Shown: positions 35,650 through 47,515 of the stretch, piece after piece
Numbering within the stretch: position 1 is the first letter of the stretch
Layout: the number at the start of each line of letters is the position of its first letter
Origin: Okapia johnstoni
Taxonomy: Eukaryota; Chordata; Mammalia; Artiodactyla; Giraffidae
Direction: 5' to 3'
NCBI GenBank assembly: GCA_024291935.2
Contig: CM044321.1
Span: 59,700,985 to 59,764,984, forward strand
Length of the DNA: 64,000 bases
Position numbers and translations under genes: made by a program
The notes under the pieces: model-generated
Told to the model about the DNA's origin: nothing
Seen by the model: the letters and a program-made list of their open reading frames with translations, nothing else
Database searches by the model: none

Positions 35650-35835
35650 TAAACCTGTGGTTCTGGGCCAGAAAATGTGCATCAGCATTATCAATAGAGC
35701 TTAAAAATAATAATGAATGTACCAAACCCCCAAGCCCAGAGGACAGTGATACAGGAAAACTTCGATGAGCCTTCGACACCTCATTTTTTAAAAAGCTGTT
35801 CAGATGAATCTTAACGCTGATTATGAACTATATGC
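35650..35835. repeat. MER5-like hAT relic
   Basis: CCTGTGGTTCTGGGCCAG, ATGTGCATCAGCATTATC and AAGCTGTTCAGATGAATCTT follow the MER5 layout in degraded form. Confidence 0.6.
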
Positions 35836-37024
35836 CTAAAGTATAAGAATATTGTATGTGTCTAGCCTCTAGTAGTACTCAGTAACTAAAAATTCACATA
35901 ACCTTGGCGTTATTACATTACCTAGAACTCCTAAAATAAATCTGCAAACTAAAGGGGAAAAAAAAACTATAAATGTGGCACCGATATAGACAACAGCGAA
36001 TTTCATCATATGTTTATTTAAATTGTTTGAATTCAACTCTGTTTGACAAAAATGTAAAATGAGAAAGCAAAATAATGCCAGAGACTCCCACTGTTCCACT
36101 CTGTGAGCTTAGGCCTTGCAGGAAGCACAAGATGGGAAACATGAATCTCTTCTTCACCAAATCTCTGTGATTCTACAATGTGATTCCAGAAAGATTCTGG
36201 TTATATGTAGGCTTATATCTCTAAAACAACCCATCAAATGCAAGCCAACTATTTCATCAGACTCAACTGAAGAAACTGAGCTCTTGCAACTAGTTGGAGT
36301 AGTATGTGCTAAACCCTGTCCTGGGGCAAGCTAGGGGATTAGGAAAAAATTTTCTGGGAGGACATTGGTTGGAAGAAGTATGTGGGAGAAAACATGCTCT
36401 TTGCTGCTGTTTTTAAAGGAATGCTGCCCAAATGCTATGGCTCCTGATTTAAAAGGGAATGAATAAATTATACAAAACCCTCAAAGATTAGTGACTCTGT
36501 CTTAAACAATAGCCTAAATTGTTGAACTGGAGCTATTCTAACAGAGTTAAGAGCTGACAAATTATATTCATTTGTAGGAGCCAACCAGGGCCTTTTAAAT
36601 TATTTTATAACTAATTAAGCAGGGTAACAGTTTAAAAGTAATGATGTGCCAGTGACTTGGCTTATGGTATCTGGATGTGCCATCTGAGCAGAATAATAAG
36701 ATGAACTTAGTGTTCCTCATATGTAACCTAAAAAAGTTTCTTTTGGCTGTCTTACCATTCATTTCCTCAGCTCTCTGCTTTACTCTTTGAGACCACAACA
36801 GTCAGTGATGTTGACAGTTAGAACATCAGACAAACGTGAAGTAATAAGCAAAAAACATCAGATGTGAAATTATGCAGCAGAAAGTATTTGAATAATACAT
36901 ATATAAGGAAATTTAATTTTGGTCATTCTAATTTATGATGTTCTATAATACCAATTATATAATTATATAATATCAATCCTGGGGGGTGCGGGGGGAATGC
37001 TACTAGAGACTACTGTTAACAAGA

Positions 37025-37170
37025 GGGACTTCCCTGGTGGTCCATTGGCTAAGAATCCGCACTCTCAATGCAGGGTGCCCAGGTTCGATCCCTGGTCAGG
37101 GAGCTAGATCCCACATGCCACAACTAAGACCTGGCACAGCAAAATAAATAATAAATTAATTTTTAAAAAA
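37025..37170 (+). mobile_element. CHR-type tRNA-Glu SINE
   Basis: GGGACTTCCCTGGTGGTCCA, GGTTCGATCCCTGGTCAGGG and CACAACTAAGACCTGGCACA, ending in A-rich sequence. The B box is intact. Confidence 0.9.
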
Positions 37171-37532
37171 CAGAAATTAGACCTTTCCAACGAGCAGTAT
37201 TTCACAGTAATAGTTGAAGTCTTAGGCAACTCAAGATGAGTATTGAAAATGAACCTATCCAGATTAAGAATTAGAATCACAGTGGAACAGTTTCTTTATC
37301 AAAGGAGCCTGAAACATAGCAGTAATTATGGAAAGACAGATAGATAATGAAAATACACTCATAAATCAGCAGACCCCAGATAGGATACAGCAAGACCTGT
37401 CTTAGAGGATTGTTTTAGAAATGCAAGATAACACACCATAGTTTATCAATTCTGAGACACCATGGGTTCTAAGACATGCCATTACTTTTGGACTACTGAA
37501 AGAAAAAAATGCTGGTAATTAAATTACAACAT

Positions 37533-37649
37533 GGGAATTCCCTGGCAGTCCAGCGGTTAGGACTCGGTGCTTCCACTGCCAGGATGCCAGGTTCCATCCT
37601 GGTTGGGGAACTAAGATCCCACATGCCCTGTGGTGCAACCAAAAAAAAA
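37533..37649 (+). mobile_element. CHR-2-type tRNA-Glu SINE
   Basis: GGGAATTCCCTGGCAGTCCA, GCTTCCACTGCCAGGATG and AACTAAGATCCCACATGCCC, with an A tail. Confidence 0.9.
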
Positions 37650-38015
37650 TTTTTTAATAAACTGCGATATATTGCTGTCTTATCAATATGAATTTTTCCA
37701 TACTGTATTGAATTCTACCAACCAGGACTATTAGTGATACAACATGCTTTGAAAGAATACTCCACTGTTGTTTCAGTAATTCTTCCATTCTACAAGTTTT
37801 GATGCTGGTTCTTTCTTGATCCAACTAGAAGGTGTTGGTGAAAAGTTTTCAGACCACAAATAGGATTTATATTTAAATGCTTGGTTGTCTAAAATGTCTA
37901 AGGTTTGCAATTGCCTAGTCATGCCACCAAGAATAATCACATAGTTTGCGGATGTGCAGGCTGTGACAGCTACATCAAAACTGTCTTCTGGTGATAGCAC
38001 TGTAAGATGCAATTA

Positions 38016-38040
38016 TTGAAAGTTGAATTCCAACTTTCAA
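38016..38040. repeat. Small inverted repeat (10-bp arms, 5-bp loop)
   Basis: TTGAAAGTTG and CAACTTTCAA are exact reverse complements around AATTC. It is likely to be a chance hairpin. Confidence 0.9.
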
Positions 38041-38081
38041 GATGTTACAAGAGAAAGCAATGTACATTTTTAAATCATTGA

Positions 38082-38267
38082 GGGACTTCCCTGATGGTCC
38101 AGTGTCTAAGACTTGGAGCTCCCCAAGCAGGGGGCCCAGGTTCAATCCCTGGTCAGGGAACTAGATCACACATGCCCCAACTAAGAGTTTGAATGCTGCC
38201 AGCTAAAGATCCTGCATGCTGCAACTAAGATCTGGCTAAGCCAAATAAATATTAAAAAAAATAAAAT
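38082..38267 (+). mobile_element. CHR-1-type tRNA-Glu SINE
   Basis: It begins GGGACTTCCCTGATGGTCCA, includes GGTTCAATCCCTGGTCAGGG and continues into the longer CHR-1 body (TGCTGCAACTAAGATCTGGC) before an A-rich tail. Confidence 0.88.
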
Positions 38268-38349
38268 CGGTGAAATACTACTTAGTGCTTATAGCTCTTA
38301 AAATAAGTGTCATGAGAATATACAAAGAGCTCTGTGGTACTGAGAACGG

Positions 38350-39190
38350 AGCAGCTAATCTCACAAAGTAGTGACATTTGAGCAGACAGAAATCCATGGG
38401 GCTGGAACATGTGTGGAAGAGTGGCAGGAGTTGAGACTGGACCACCTCATAGAGGGTTTCATGTGTCCAAGTTAGAAATTCTGAATTTTATCTTTGAGTG
38501 ATAGGAAGAGTTTTGAGGTTAGGCAATAATATAATCAGAATCTCATTTTAGGAAGATAACTTCAGTCACAACTGGAAAGGTGCAGTAGAATGGGAATACA
38601 GTATGCAAGGAGACCAATGAGGCAATTTCTGACTTAATCCAGGGAACAAATAGGAATCACTGCGGATGTGACAACAGGGACAGTGAGGTAAGGAGTGCAC
38701 GTTAAAGACATAGAGGTGATAGACTCCATGAACTGACAGGACTTGGTGAACTGAATAGATGCAGGCAGAATCATGATACTGTGAGATTAACTCCACCTTG
38801 TGTCATATAAAGTGAATATCAAACGAATGGTAAACATAAATTCTAACAAGAACCAACGGTGTTTATTCAGTCATTTGTTCAACCAATATTAATCGAATAT
38901 GTGCAGGAGCCAGAAATTTAGCAGTGGATAAAACAGGGAGGAAAATGCCTGCCCTTATGAAGTTTACCTTCTAGTGGGAGAGGGAGGCAGTAAACAAGCT
39001 AAGTATATGGTACCTTCACTCTTAACTGCAAAGGAGAAAAAGTACAGCAGGAAACCTAACAGTGTTACAGAAGGGGGAGGGCTGCAGTGTTAGATATGGA
39101 GAACAGGGAAGACATTGAGAAATGACATTTGACCAGAGACCTGAAAGAAGCGAGAGGCAGAGCTGTGCAGATACGTAGGGGAAGACAGAT
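38350..39190 (+). repeat. Ancient long mammalian interspersed repeat (family not named)
   Basis: Two stretches (38350-38810 and 38860-39190) share phrasing with a widespread, LINE-like old repeat: AGTTTTGAGGTTAGGCAATA, AAGATAACTTCAGTCACAAC and, further right, GAAGTTTACCTTCTAGTGGG and ACATTTGACCAGAGACCTGA. The same family recurs at 41215, 56590 and 61190. Confidence 0.5.
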
Positions 39191-39547
39191 TTTAATGGCT
39201 TACCTTACCGAAAACATTTATGGTTTGAAATGCTGATACATTTTAAGGTCTCATCTGTTGGTAAGTATGCTTTGCTGATACTTAATAAGTATTCTTATAA
39301 TGAGTAGTAGTAATAATAACTATTCTTGGCTGATACTTAATACATACTCTTACTAATAGTAGTATTGCTCTAATTAATTACAGTAAAAATTCTTTGCTCA
39401 TATAGGTTCTCCTTGACAGGCAGAATATCAATTATTCATTAAATATTATTGAATATTATTGAAAGATTTATCTTAAAGTTGACAGGTACTATTTCAGATT
39501 CTAGGGATTCTGTGTTAAATGAGATAGACCTACTCCCAACCCACACA

Positions 39548-39725
39548 GCGTTGCCAGAAAAAATATAGGACCCAAGGTTAAATTGGAATTTCAGATAACA
39601 TCATTTTCTAGTATAACTATGTACCTAATATTATGTGGAGTATACTTATGCTAAAAAAAGTATGTGTTCTCATCTAAAATTCAAATTTAAGTAGGCATCC
39701 TGTATTTTTATTTGCTGAATCTGAC
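39548..39725. repeat. Palindromic non-autonomous DNA transposon relic
   Basis: The left half (GTTGCCAGAAAAAATATAGG, then GGAATTTCAGATAACATC) is echoed in inverted form by the right half (AAAATTCAAATTTAAGTAGG, then CATCCTGTATTTTTATTT), giving an imperfect foldback of about 170 bases of the type common in mammals. Confidence 0.65.
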
Positions 39726-39729
39726 CTCA

Positions 39730-40880
39730 CTGAACCTACAATCTGACCTTCTTGAAGCAGACATGAGTAAATAAAATTAGTATACAGTGCACATGCTGTA
39801 TAACCTGGGAAGCCATAAAATGGAAGACATTGGGACTCTAAGGGTGTGGAGGAAACCTGCCTGCCAACCAAGAACATTCATCCCTAAGAGCAAGAAATAA
39901 ACTTCTCCCTACTTGAGCCATGTGTTTTGGATCCATTTGTCCCATGATCACTTTGTAACACTGCCTACCCTGATTATCTTAGTGGTCATTCCTGAAACTG
40001 ACTATCGTGGTCAGATTGACTCCAGAATCAGAAGTTGTCATGTAATGTACCAGCAATTAATAAAAAATGTAAGTAAACATTTACAATTTGTAAATGTAAA
40101 TAAACAGGTAAAAATAACTTGTACTGTAGTCATCATTCTCTCAGGTTGCTGGTTTTAACTGGGGTGCCCGATGTGGGGTACAATCCCTTCACTCCTCAGA
40201 AAGAAGCTCACTCCTTCCTCTTTTTTCTTTTTCACTGCAACATTCACTTCTGATTAGAGGTCGCTGTGCCAGGGGTGGGGTTTACAGTGAGACTGTATCT
40301 CAACCTTTTCTACCTGCTTCAATGTGGTTTCTCTCTGGTTTGCCTCATGTGAAGGGTTTGCTTTGCCAGTTTTTAGGTTTTTTCAGAGGAAATTATTCTA
40401 AAAACAGCTGTAGATATGTTGTGTCCATGGGAGGCAGTGAAATCAAGATCTTCCTATAGCAAATAAAAATACAGGATGCCCACAGTCATCATCCTAACAT
40501 GGCTTTAAATATGAGTATTTTCAAGGCAGTCAGGAGGGACATAAGAAAATTACATGATTTGATGGTTTCCCTAAGCAACTAATACTGTACTTTATTTCCA
40601 GCTACTAAATTATTATACAATTTTTTTCTTTCAAACAGTTATAGAATGTAAAGACAGGTATTGTAGGCTCTGAAAATTAAAAAAAATATGACATGATTTC
40701 TGATTTCAGAAAGGGTAGGGCCTAGCAGAAGTATAATCAGTGCCAAAAGTACAAATAGTATCTCTAATTGAAGTGAGAAATTCATTCAGACTACAGAAGA
40801 GGAAGCATTTTTTTCAAAGCTTTACAGTTTTCTATCTTTAATTTTTTAGTTGTTGAAAGGAATTTGAAAATTTACAAAAT
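39730..40880. other. Flank with no recognised gene
   Basis: Unremarkable AT-rich DNA. A short piece near 40465-40485 (AATACAGGATGCCCACAG) resembles one end of the foldback repeat at 39548. An 81-codon frame at 39913 has no familiar content. Confidence 0.55.
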
Positions 40881-40884
40881 GCAA

Positions 40885-41200
40885 AGATAACAGAGAAAAC
40901 CAAAAGTCACTTTTAATCTCACTACACAGATATAGCCACTGATAACATTTTAGTATATATCCCCTCCTTTATATTTTAAATAAAATTAGGATCCTTTACA
41001 TATATTTTTCCAGCCTGCTTTTTCTCCACCTATTATAATGTGGGCATTTTCCACCAAAGTTTTAATATATGACTTTCAATAAGTGCACAATATTCCATTT
41101 CATGGATGTATCATGATTTATTTTCTTATTACTAGATATTTTATTTCCAGATGTTTTCATTTTATAGATAATTATGCACTGAACAGCCCTAATCTTTGTA
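40885..41200. repeat. Possible old L1 3' UTR relic
   Basis: CACAATATTCCATTTCATGG followed by a TATCATGATTTATTT phrase resembles inverted L1M 3' UTR sequence, but it is very diverged. Confidence 0.4.
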
Positions 41201-41214
41201 ATAATTCAACAGCT

Positions 41215-41440
41215 ATTATTTGAACACTAGTTGCTGCTCTGGATGTTGGAGATATGTTAGTGAAAAAACAGTTCCAAATTCCTTCCTGCTATGGGGAAAA
41301 GGAGGAGAGACAATAAATATGTAAACTCTGTACTTTGTGAGATGCTGATAAGTACTCAGGAGAAAGATCAAGCAGGGAAGAGGAATAAGTAGTGGGGCTA
41401 GGTGCTTGCCTTTTAAACCTGTGCATCAGAAATAACTAAA
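41215..41440 (+). repeat. Ancient interspersed repeat, same family as 38350
   Basis: CTGGATGTTGGAGATATG, GAGAGACAATAAATATGTAA and TGAGATGCTGATAAGTACTC follow the same order as the copy at 38860-39190. Confidence 0.45.
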
Positions 41441-42430
41441 ACATGGAGTAGAATTTGATAAATGCCAAAACAGATACAAAATGCAATGAAGGACATTACC
41501 TAATTGGACAGGACAGGAAAGACAAACCCCTCAAATCAGCAGAGAACAAGGCAGACACCCAAAGCCAAACCAAAGAGAATTTCTTTTTACAAAAGTTAAT
41601 GACATATTAAAGTGAAGACTGAACAAAAGCTGTTAGATTTGAGGAAGTCACTGTTGACTTTTATAAGGAATATAAAGACAGAAGAAATAAGATGAATTAG
41701 ATCACCAGGGATTTTAGTGAATGACTGAAGGCAGACAATATAAAGTTCTCTTTTGAACTAAAAAAACAGGATGGGATATTAAGCTCAAAGGACCGAAGAG
41801 AATCTTTATTTTAAAGTGAAGGAAAAACCTAAATATGTTTTTAGGTAGAGAAAAAGTAGGGGTAAATTGAAAGTGTGAGAGAGGTCTGAGGGTGAGGTAG
41901 GTCTTAGGAACAGGAAAGGACAGGCTCGGGAGCACAGGAGGGAATAGCAGGACGTGAAAGAAGGTGCACTGACTTCTCTTGAGACCAGAAATAATGACAA
42001 GACTATGAACCATGCCCAGCACTGTGCTCAGTGTGATGTTAACAGACAACAGGCTGCCCAGATATTTGGTCAAATATTCCCAGTGTATGTGAGGGTGTTT
42101 TTGGATGAGAATATTTGAATGGGTACCCTGAGTTAAGTAGATTGCTCTCCCCCAAGTGGGTGGACCTCATCCAATCAAAGACCTGAATGGAACTAAAAGG
42201 GACACTCCCCTGAGGAAGAAGGACCTCTTGCCAGACTGCCTGGAGCTGGACTTCAGTCTTGTCAGTCTTCAGGCTCAAACTGAAACACACTCATTTTGGG
42301 TCTCAAGCCTGTCAGTTTTTGGACTGGGACTGCACTATCGGCTCTCCTAGATCTACCACTTTGCTGACTGTGGATGCTGGGACTTCTCAGGCTCCATGAT
42401 CCTCTGAGCCAATTCTTTGAAATCAATCAA

Positions 42431-42436
42431 TCTCAA

Positions 42437-42507
<71 letters not shown>

Positions 42508-42510
42508 GTA
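42431..42510. repeat. (TC)n(TA)n compound microsatellite
   Basis: An imperfect TCTG/TCTC tract runs into about eleven TC units and then about twelve TA units, a potentially unstable composite. Confidence 0.97.
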
Positions 42511-42579
42511 TTTTGTGTTCTGTTTCCATTGGTTATTCCTCTGCAGAACCCTAATGTCCCAGTTCAGCCTTCAACTCTG

Positions 42580-42663
42580 GGCAATAGTGAAGGACAAGCA
42601 AGCCTGGTGTTCTGCAGTTCGTGGGGTCACAACAGTGGTTCAGGACTTAGCGACTAAACAACA
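42580..42663 (+). mobile_element. Bov-A/BovB 3' fragment
   Basis: GCCTGGTGTTCTGCAGTTCG, then TGGGGTCACAAC and GACTTAGCGACTAAACAAC, a decayed Bov-A end. Confidence 0.75.
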
Positions 42664-42836
42664 GTGTGCCAGTATATGGCAAATGTTTCATCTGTGTTGA
42701 ATGATAAAATCAACTATAGAGAAATTCAAAGGTGGAAAGAATAAATGCTGAGGGAGCCATGGGAAATGGATGGTTGCCCAAGCCAACCAGTGATACTGAC
42801 GGCCAAGTAAACACTCCAGGGAAATCGCTTCATTGG

Positions 42837-43050
42837 CTGCTGCCGCCACTTAGTCGCTTCAGTCATGTCCAATTCTATGTGACCCCATGGACAGCAGCCT
42901 GCCAAGCTCTTCTGTCCATTGGATTCTCCAGGCAAGAATCCTGGAGAGGGTTGCCATGCTCTCCTCCAGGAGATCTTTCGACCCAGGGATCGAACCTGGG
43001 TCTCCTGCATTGCAGGCAGATTCTTTACCAATGAGCTACCAGGGAAGCCC
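42837..43050 (-). mobile_element. Bov-tA SINE
   Basis: Reverse-oriented full element from CTGCTGCCGCCACTTAGTCG to TTACCAATGAGCTACCAGGG. CTTCATTGG flanks it on both sides (42828-42836 and 43051-43059). Frames in both directions across it are spurious. Confidence 0.94.
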
Positions 43051-43224
43051 CTTCATTGGATGATACGGACAAGCAAGCAGATCTGAGCTCTTCATGGGCA
43101 AGGATCCTAGCGGGCAGGTGGTCAGCCTCTAGGACATTCAATAAGCATTCCTGTAAGTAGTCAGAGCTCTGAGTCAGGAATATGAAATCAAGGGAATGGG
43201 AAGAAAACAAGCATTTCATCACCT

Positions 43225-43395
43225 ACTTGTGCAGGCCCTCTGCTAGCACTTCCCGTGCCTGCAAGATGAGTGTTCTTTCTTTTTCAGAAAAGGAAACAAA
43301 GATCAAGTAATATTAATTAAGATAATCCAAGGTCACAAAACAATAGACTCAGAACCTGGATCTGATTCCGGAGGCATTATCCAGAGCAAGCCTGA
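43225..43395 (-). repeat. MIR-like SINE
   Basis: AAAGGAAACAAAGATCAAGT and CCAAGGTCACAAAACAATAG with CAGAACCTGGATCTGATTCC match an inverted MIR. Confidence 0.6.
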
Positions 43396-43472
43396 CAGTT
43401 GTCGTTGACCCATCTATGGGAGTTGGGGCTTAGGGACCGGCTTCCAATCCCTGTGCAAACTGTAGGAACTGG

Positions 43473-43783
43473 GATTGTTGTTTATCTAAGTCATGTCCGA
43501 CTCTGCGACCCCATAGACTATAGCCTGCCAGACTCCTCTTCCATGAGATTTTCCAGGCAAGAATACTGGCTGCTGCTGCTGCTAAGTCACTTCAGTCGTG
43601 TCCGACTCTGTGCGACCCCATACATGGCAGCCCACCAGGCTCCTCTGTCCCTGGGATTCTCCAGGCAAGAATACTGGAGTAGGTTGCTATTTCCTTCTCC
43701 AGGGGATCTTCCCAACCCAGGGATGCAACCCACATCTCCTACATTGTAAGTGTTTTCTTTACCACTGAGCCACCTGTGAAACC
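43473..43783 (-). mobile_element. Mosaic Bov-tA with an extra Bov-A module
   Basis: A reverse-oriented Bov-tA runs to AAGAATACTGG (43559-43569), then a second Bov-A unit starts with CTGCTGCTGCTGCTAAGTC and runs to another AAGAATACTGG (43667-43677). The remaining Bov-tA, including its tRNA-like part, follows. The breakpoint falls in an 11-base stretch shared by both units. Confidence 0.85.
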
Positions 43784-44054
43784 CAAGAGCTGAGTTACCT
43801 GGATCAAAAACAAGTCAGAGACTTGGACACAGAGGAAAACATAAGGGAGCCAATCAACAAAATATAGTGTAAGGAAGGAATCTGCTCATCAGAACATAAC
43901 TAGAAGGATAATGGGGTGAGAGCTTATAAGATATCTGTAACACTTTAATGTTCAATTCGCTAGTCTCCAAAGACTGGTGCTCTAAAACAGTGAGCAAAAT
44001 AGCTTTACATCTTATTAAACAATATCTGTCACAGATGATGGGTACATAGGAGCT

Positions 44055-44135
44055 CCCATGACACATATATATGTATATATATGTGATATATACATAAATA
44101 TACATATACATGTATGTATATATACACATAAATGC
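44055..44135. repeat. AT-rich microsatellite
   Basis: Irregular TATA, CATA and TGTA units of about 80 bases next to a Bov-tA end. Confidence 0.9.
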
Positions 44136-44346
44136 CTGTGTGTTCAGTTGTGTCCAGCTCTTTGCTACCCCATGGACTATAGCCTGCCAGGCCCTCTGTC
44201 CGTGGGATTTTCCAGGCAAGAATACTGGAGTGAGTTGCCATTTCCTACTCCAAGGGATCTTCCTGATCCAAAGATCGAACCCACATCTCTTATGTCTCCT
44301 GCATTGGCAGGCAGGTTCTTTACCCCTGAGCCACTTAGGAGTCCCT
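44136..44346 (-). mobile_element. Bov-tA SINE
   Basis: It runs from GTTCAGTTGTGTCCAGCTC through CCAGGCAAGAATACTGGAGT to CCCTGAGCCACTTAGGAGTC, reverse-oriented and diverged in the tRNA-like part. Confidence 0.9.
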
Positions 44347-44635
44347 CCACAGCACAGTATATTCCCCAAACTTGTAGAATTTCCTTTACTATCATTGTGA
44401 ACTTCACCCACCACAAGTTCCATGCTTGTGTAGTCAGATGCCTTTCTGTCCAAGCCTCTTTATACCCACTGAACTTGTTGTAATTATGTTAATTATTATA
44501 TAAACCCATGCAATGTGAAACAAAGTCACTAAATAAACTGCTGTCAAATTAGGTGTAAGCAAGACAATTATAAAAACCTGGAAAAAGTAAAAATCCACAA
44601 TTATTTTGCATTTCAAAAGATTGACAAATGAAATA

Positions 44636-44863
44636 CAGTCAACCCTTGCACAAAAGAGGGGTTAGTGGTCCCACCACACAGTGGAAAATTTGAGTATAAT
44701 TTATAATAGCTCCTCTGTTTATGTAGCTCCTGGGTATCCACTGTCCACATCAAATCCACAAATTCAGTCAACCAAGGATCAAACAGTACAGTAGTACTTG
44801 CTGGGGAAAACACTAGCATATAAGTGGACCTGCACAGTTCAAACCCCGTGTGAGGGTCAACTG
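44636..44863. repeat. Tigger/MER2-like DNA transposon relic
   Basis: CAGTCAACCCTTGCACAA and the complementary GTGTGAGGGTCAACTG form terminal inverted repeats, with TA on each side (44634-44635 and 44864-44865). GTGGACCTGCACAGTTCAAA near the end is typical of the family. It has 228 bases and no transposase. Confidence 0.88.
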
Positions 44864-44869
44864 TACATT

Positions 44870-46485
44870 TGCAGTTCAAGTTATTTTAATGTTAAGGTAT
44901 GCAGCAACATTTAAAAAATCTCTTTGCTTTAATTTACTTTTTCAATCCACCAATCCCTTACCAGTGTTGGCTAAGAGGGCTTTTACTATGCTCTGCGCTA
45001 TACTTGTATAGCACTTTTGTTTGCTTTTTTCTAAAAAAGCACAATCTGTCTAGAAAAGCAAAATTCAAGGTTGAGTCCACGTTCTCTAAGTGATTCTAGT
45101 CAGAAATTTTCTGTTAAATCTCAATACAGAGCATAATACTACTATATGTCTGTTTGGACTATTCCTCCAAGTCTCAGGTATAATGTGATTCCTACGTATT
45201 AAATTCTATATTGCAAACAAATTTATGGCTCACTGGTATTCATAAGATTGCCAGAAATTATGCATGTGGGGGCCATGTTGTTGTTTCACTATAGGCCAAC
45301 ATGTAGAGCATTCTAATAGTTCTCAGTGCAAGGGATCCTAGAGATAATCTAGTGTGATTCTTTTGTATCAAAGATAAATAAACAGAGGTCCAGGGTTAAA
45401 GATACCTGCCCAAGTAAAAATATATTGTAATAAAATTAAGGGAAGCGTTTCAATAACCCCAAACAATTGGACCTTCCCATAAATACATAGCATTTAAAAT
45501 CCAGGATTCTCAAAGCATTTTTAAATCAAATCATTAACAATTCTGATACCTATGTATCAAATTATTGTCCTATTTTCTATCAGCTGGGTTGCCTCCTCTC
45601 AAACACTGACTGAAAGGTCAACACTTTCTTTGCAGGTGAATCAGTTGAGAGTTGCATTCATCCGTGAATAAGAAACCTGAAAAACAAGGGTTATTTTTAT
45701 CACCTGTGTCAGTGGTAGGCTGTCCAGGCAGGCCTCATTTGTCCACTCTTAAGTTTTATAATGTCATTAAGAACATGAGGCTTTCTCGGGTTTTTGTTCA
45801 GCCAACCTTAATGTGTGCTTGTCAACTGGTAATGAGCTATTTCACCTCATGCATTGTAGGTTTGCTTTGGTAGAAGTGATGGGAAGAAGACAAGAAAGCA
45901 TGTCAGCTGAACTGGCTTTCCCTTAGAAAAGAGATTTTCTGGAGCCATCCTAATAATTTCCTCTTAGATCTGATTGGCCAGCTATGTCACACGGCCACTG
46001 TCACCTGCACTGCGGCTGTACTGAGAGGGCACCCCGTAACCTCTGTAGGACTGTCGCCAAGGTTAGGAGGATCGTGTGTGTGGCGTCCATATCATGTTCT
46101 TGGTTCACAGTAGATACTGAAAAACCGGCAGCTCTTATTTTGTTAGAAAAATATGAAATGAGTAGTGACATTGCCAAATTTCTTCCACAGTAATTATGAA
46201 GAAATGTAGAAATGTTTTCATACATGTAAAGAAGCCAATGTGGTAATAACATAATTTTTAGTAGTAAAACTCATTTATACTGAATTTCCATTTGGCACTA
46301 AAATATTGGTATGGCAACTTTTAAAAACTCATTTGATTACCCAGATTATCATTCTGGACACTAGTCAATAGTTTGTAAATATGCACCGTAGTCTCAAAAG
46401 TTTTAAATACAAATGACCTTTTTCTCTCTTATGTTTCATGAGTTGGGAAGTATTTGTTTATTGTACTTTATTGCTAAAAATATAT
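44870..46485. other. Flank with no recognised gene
   Basis: Mixed-composition DNA. A patch at 45310-45420 resembles an old MIR-type element. 45960-46190 is relatively GC-rich with several CpGs and open in two directions, but I recognise no protein. Confidence 0.5.
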
Positions 46486-46488
46486 TTT

Positions 46489-46607
46489 GGGACTTCCTTG
46501 GCGGTCTAGTGGTTAAGACTCCGAGCTCCCAGTGCAGGGGGCATCAGTTTGATCCCTGGTCAGTTAACTAAGACCCAGCATGCTATCTGGTATGGCCAAA
46601 AAAAAAA
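46489..46607 (+). mobile_element. CHR-2-type tRNA-Glu SINE
   Basis: GGGACTTCCTTGGCGGTCTA, GTTTGATCCCTGGTCAG and TATGGCCAAAAAAAAAA, full length and short. Confidence 0.9.
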
Positions 46608-47158
46608 GGTATTTTATCATAACTAAAACATGTTCAAGTTGGTGATGTGTTGAGAGAATAACATCTGTTGGACCATTAAAATTTTACCACAAATTATTTA
46701 TTTGTATTATTCATACATTGCTAACTAGAGATCATCACTTTAAAAAGATGTCTCTGTAGAGATCATTGGGTTTCTGGTTTCAGTTGCAAGAATTTCTAGT
46801 TTGCTATAGGCATTACCAGTAGAATGGCAATATCAGAAGTTTTATATTTGGTACTTGATTTTTGTGAAGCAAGAAGAAAAAAGAGAAATACATACTTCAT
46901 AAGAAAATTAACCATTTTCACATACAAAAACGAAAAATATTATCAGAATTTCATAGATATAAAAACACCTAGAGCTAACATCTGCCTCATACATATGGTT
47001 TCCATGTACCAGTCAATCCCATGAGAAAAGCTGAAATACAATCCAATATTGCATTATATTGAACTTTGATTATATAAATTGCTTTGAAATAGTAGGCAAA
47101 AAACAAACTTCACATAAAACCTTTGTCTAAATATCTTCTCTAAAATGAATTAAATATG

Positions 47159-47258
47159 GGGACTTCCTTGGTGGTCCAGTAGTTAAGATTCAGTTCTTCC
47201 ACTGCAGGGGGCATGAGTTCCACCTGCATGGCGCATGGTAAGGTCAAAAACAAAACAA
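47159..47258 (+). mobile_element. CHR-2-type SINE, internally deleted
   Basis: It begins GGGGACTTCCTTGGTGGTCC and ends GGTAAGGTCAAAAACAAAAC. The segment between the B box and the tail is shortened. Confidence 0.85.
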
Positions 47259-47329
47259 GAATTAAATCTGAAAGGGGTATGTGTGTGTGAGATAAAAAGA
47301 AGGGAATGTAGCCATTTAAAAGTCTGTCT

Positions 47330-47515
47330 AGGAATCATTATGCTTCATGTTTTACAAATACTTTTATCTCTCAATCTTTACAACAACCCTGAGTAGTTAT
47401 TTCCCCAGTAAGGGGATCACCTGGAGATAACAGAGCCTCCTGAACAGAGACTGAGAGCTGGGCTTCAAACACTGAGCAAACTCTGCAGCCTACATTGACT
47501 CCTCTAGTCCATGCC
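47330..47515 (-). repeat. MIR SINE
   Basis: TCTCAATCTTTACAACAACC, CCCCAGTAAGGGGATCACC and CTGGGCTTCAAACACTGAGC are inverted MIR phrases. Confidence 0.65.

Larger units (their letters stand above)
33650..37020. other. Upstream flank without a recognised gene
   Basis: AT-rich DNA 1-4 kb upstream of INTS6. Apart from the palindrome at 34530, the MER5-like relic at 35650 and a weak MIR-like patch near 33800-33870, I recognise nothing. An 81-codon plus frame at 35323 and a 76-codon minus frame at 35869 have no familiar protein in them. Confidence 0.6.

Noticed and set aside
37773..38012. A 79-codon minus frame with a kelch-like phrase (ANYVIILGGMTRQ)
   Set aside because: It has a single weak motif, begins at TTG directly after a stop, and lacks the further kelch repeats or splice signals that would make it an exon or pseudogene.
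42726..43034. Opposed 100-codon frames on both strands
   Set aside because: Both are translations of one Bov-tA SINE. The same explanation covers the frames at 15359-15706, 25517-25923, 43399-43749, 43854-44483, 55922-56279 and 58532-58920.
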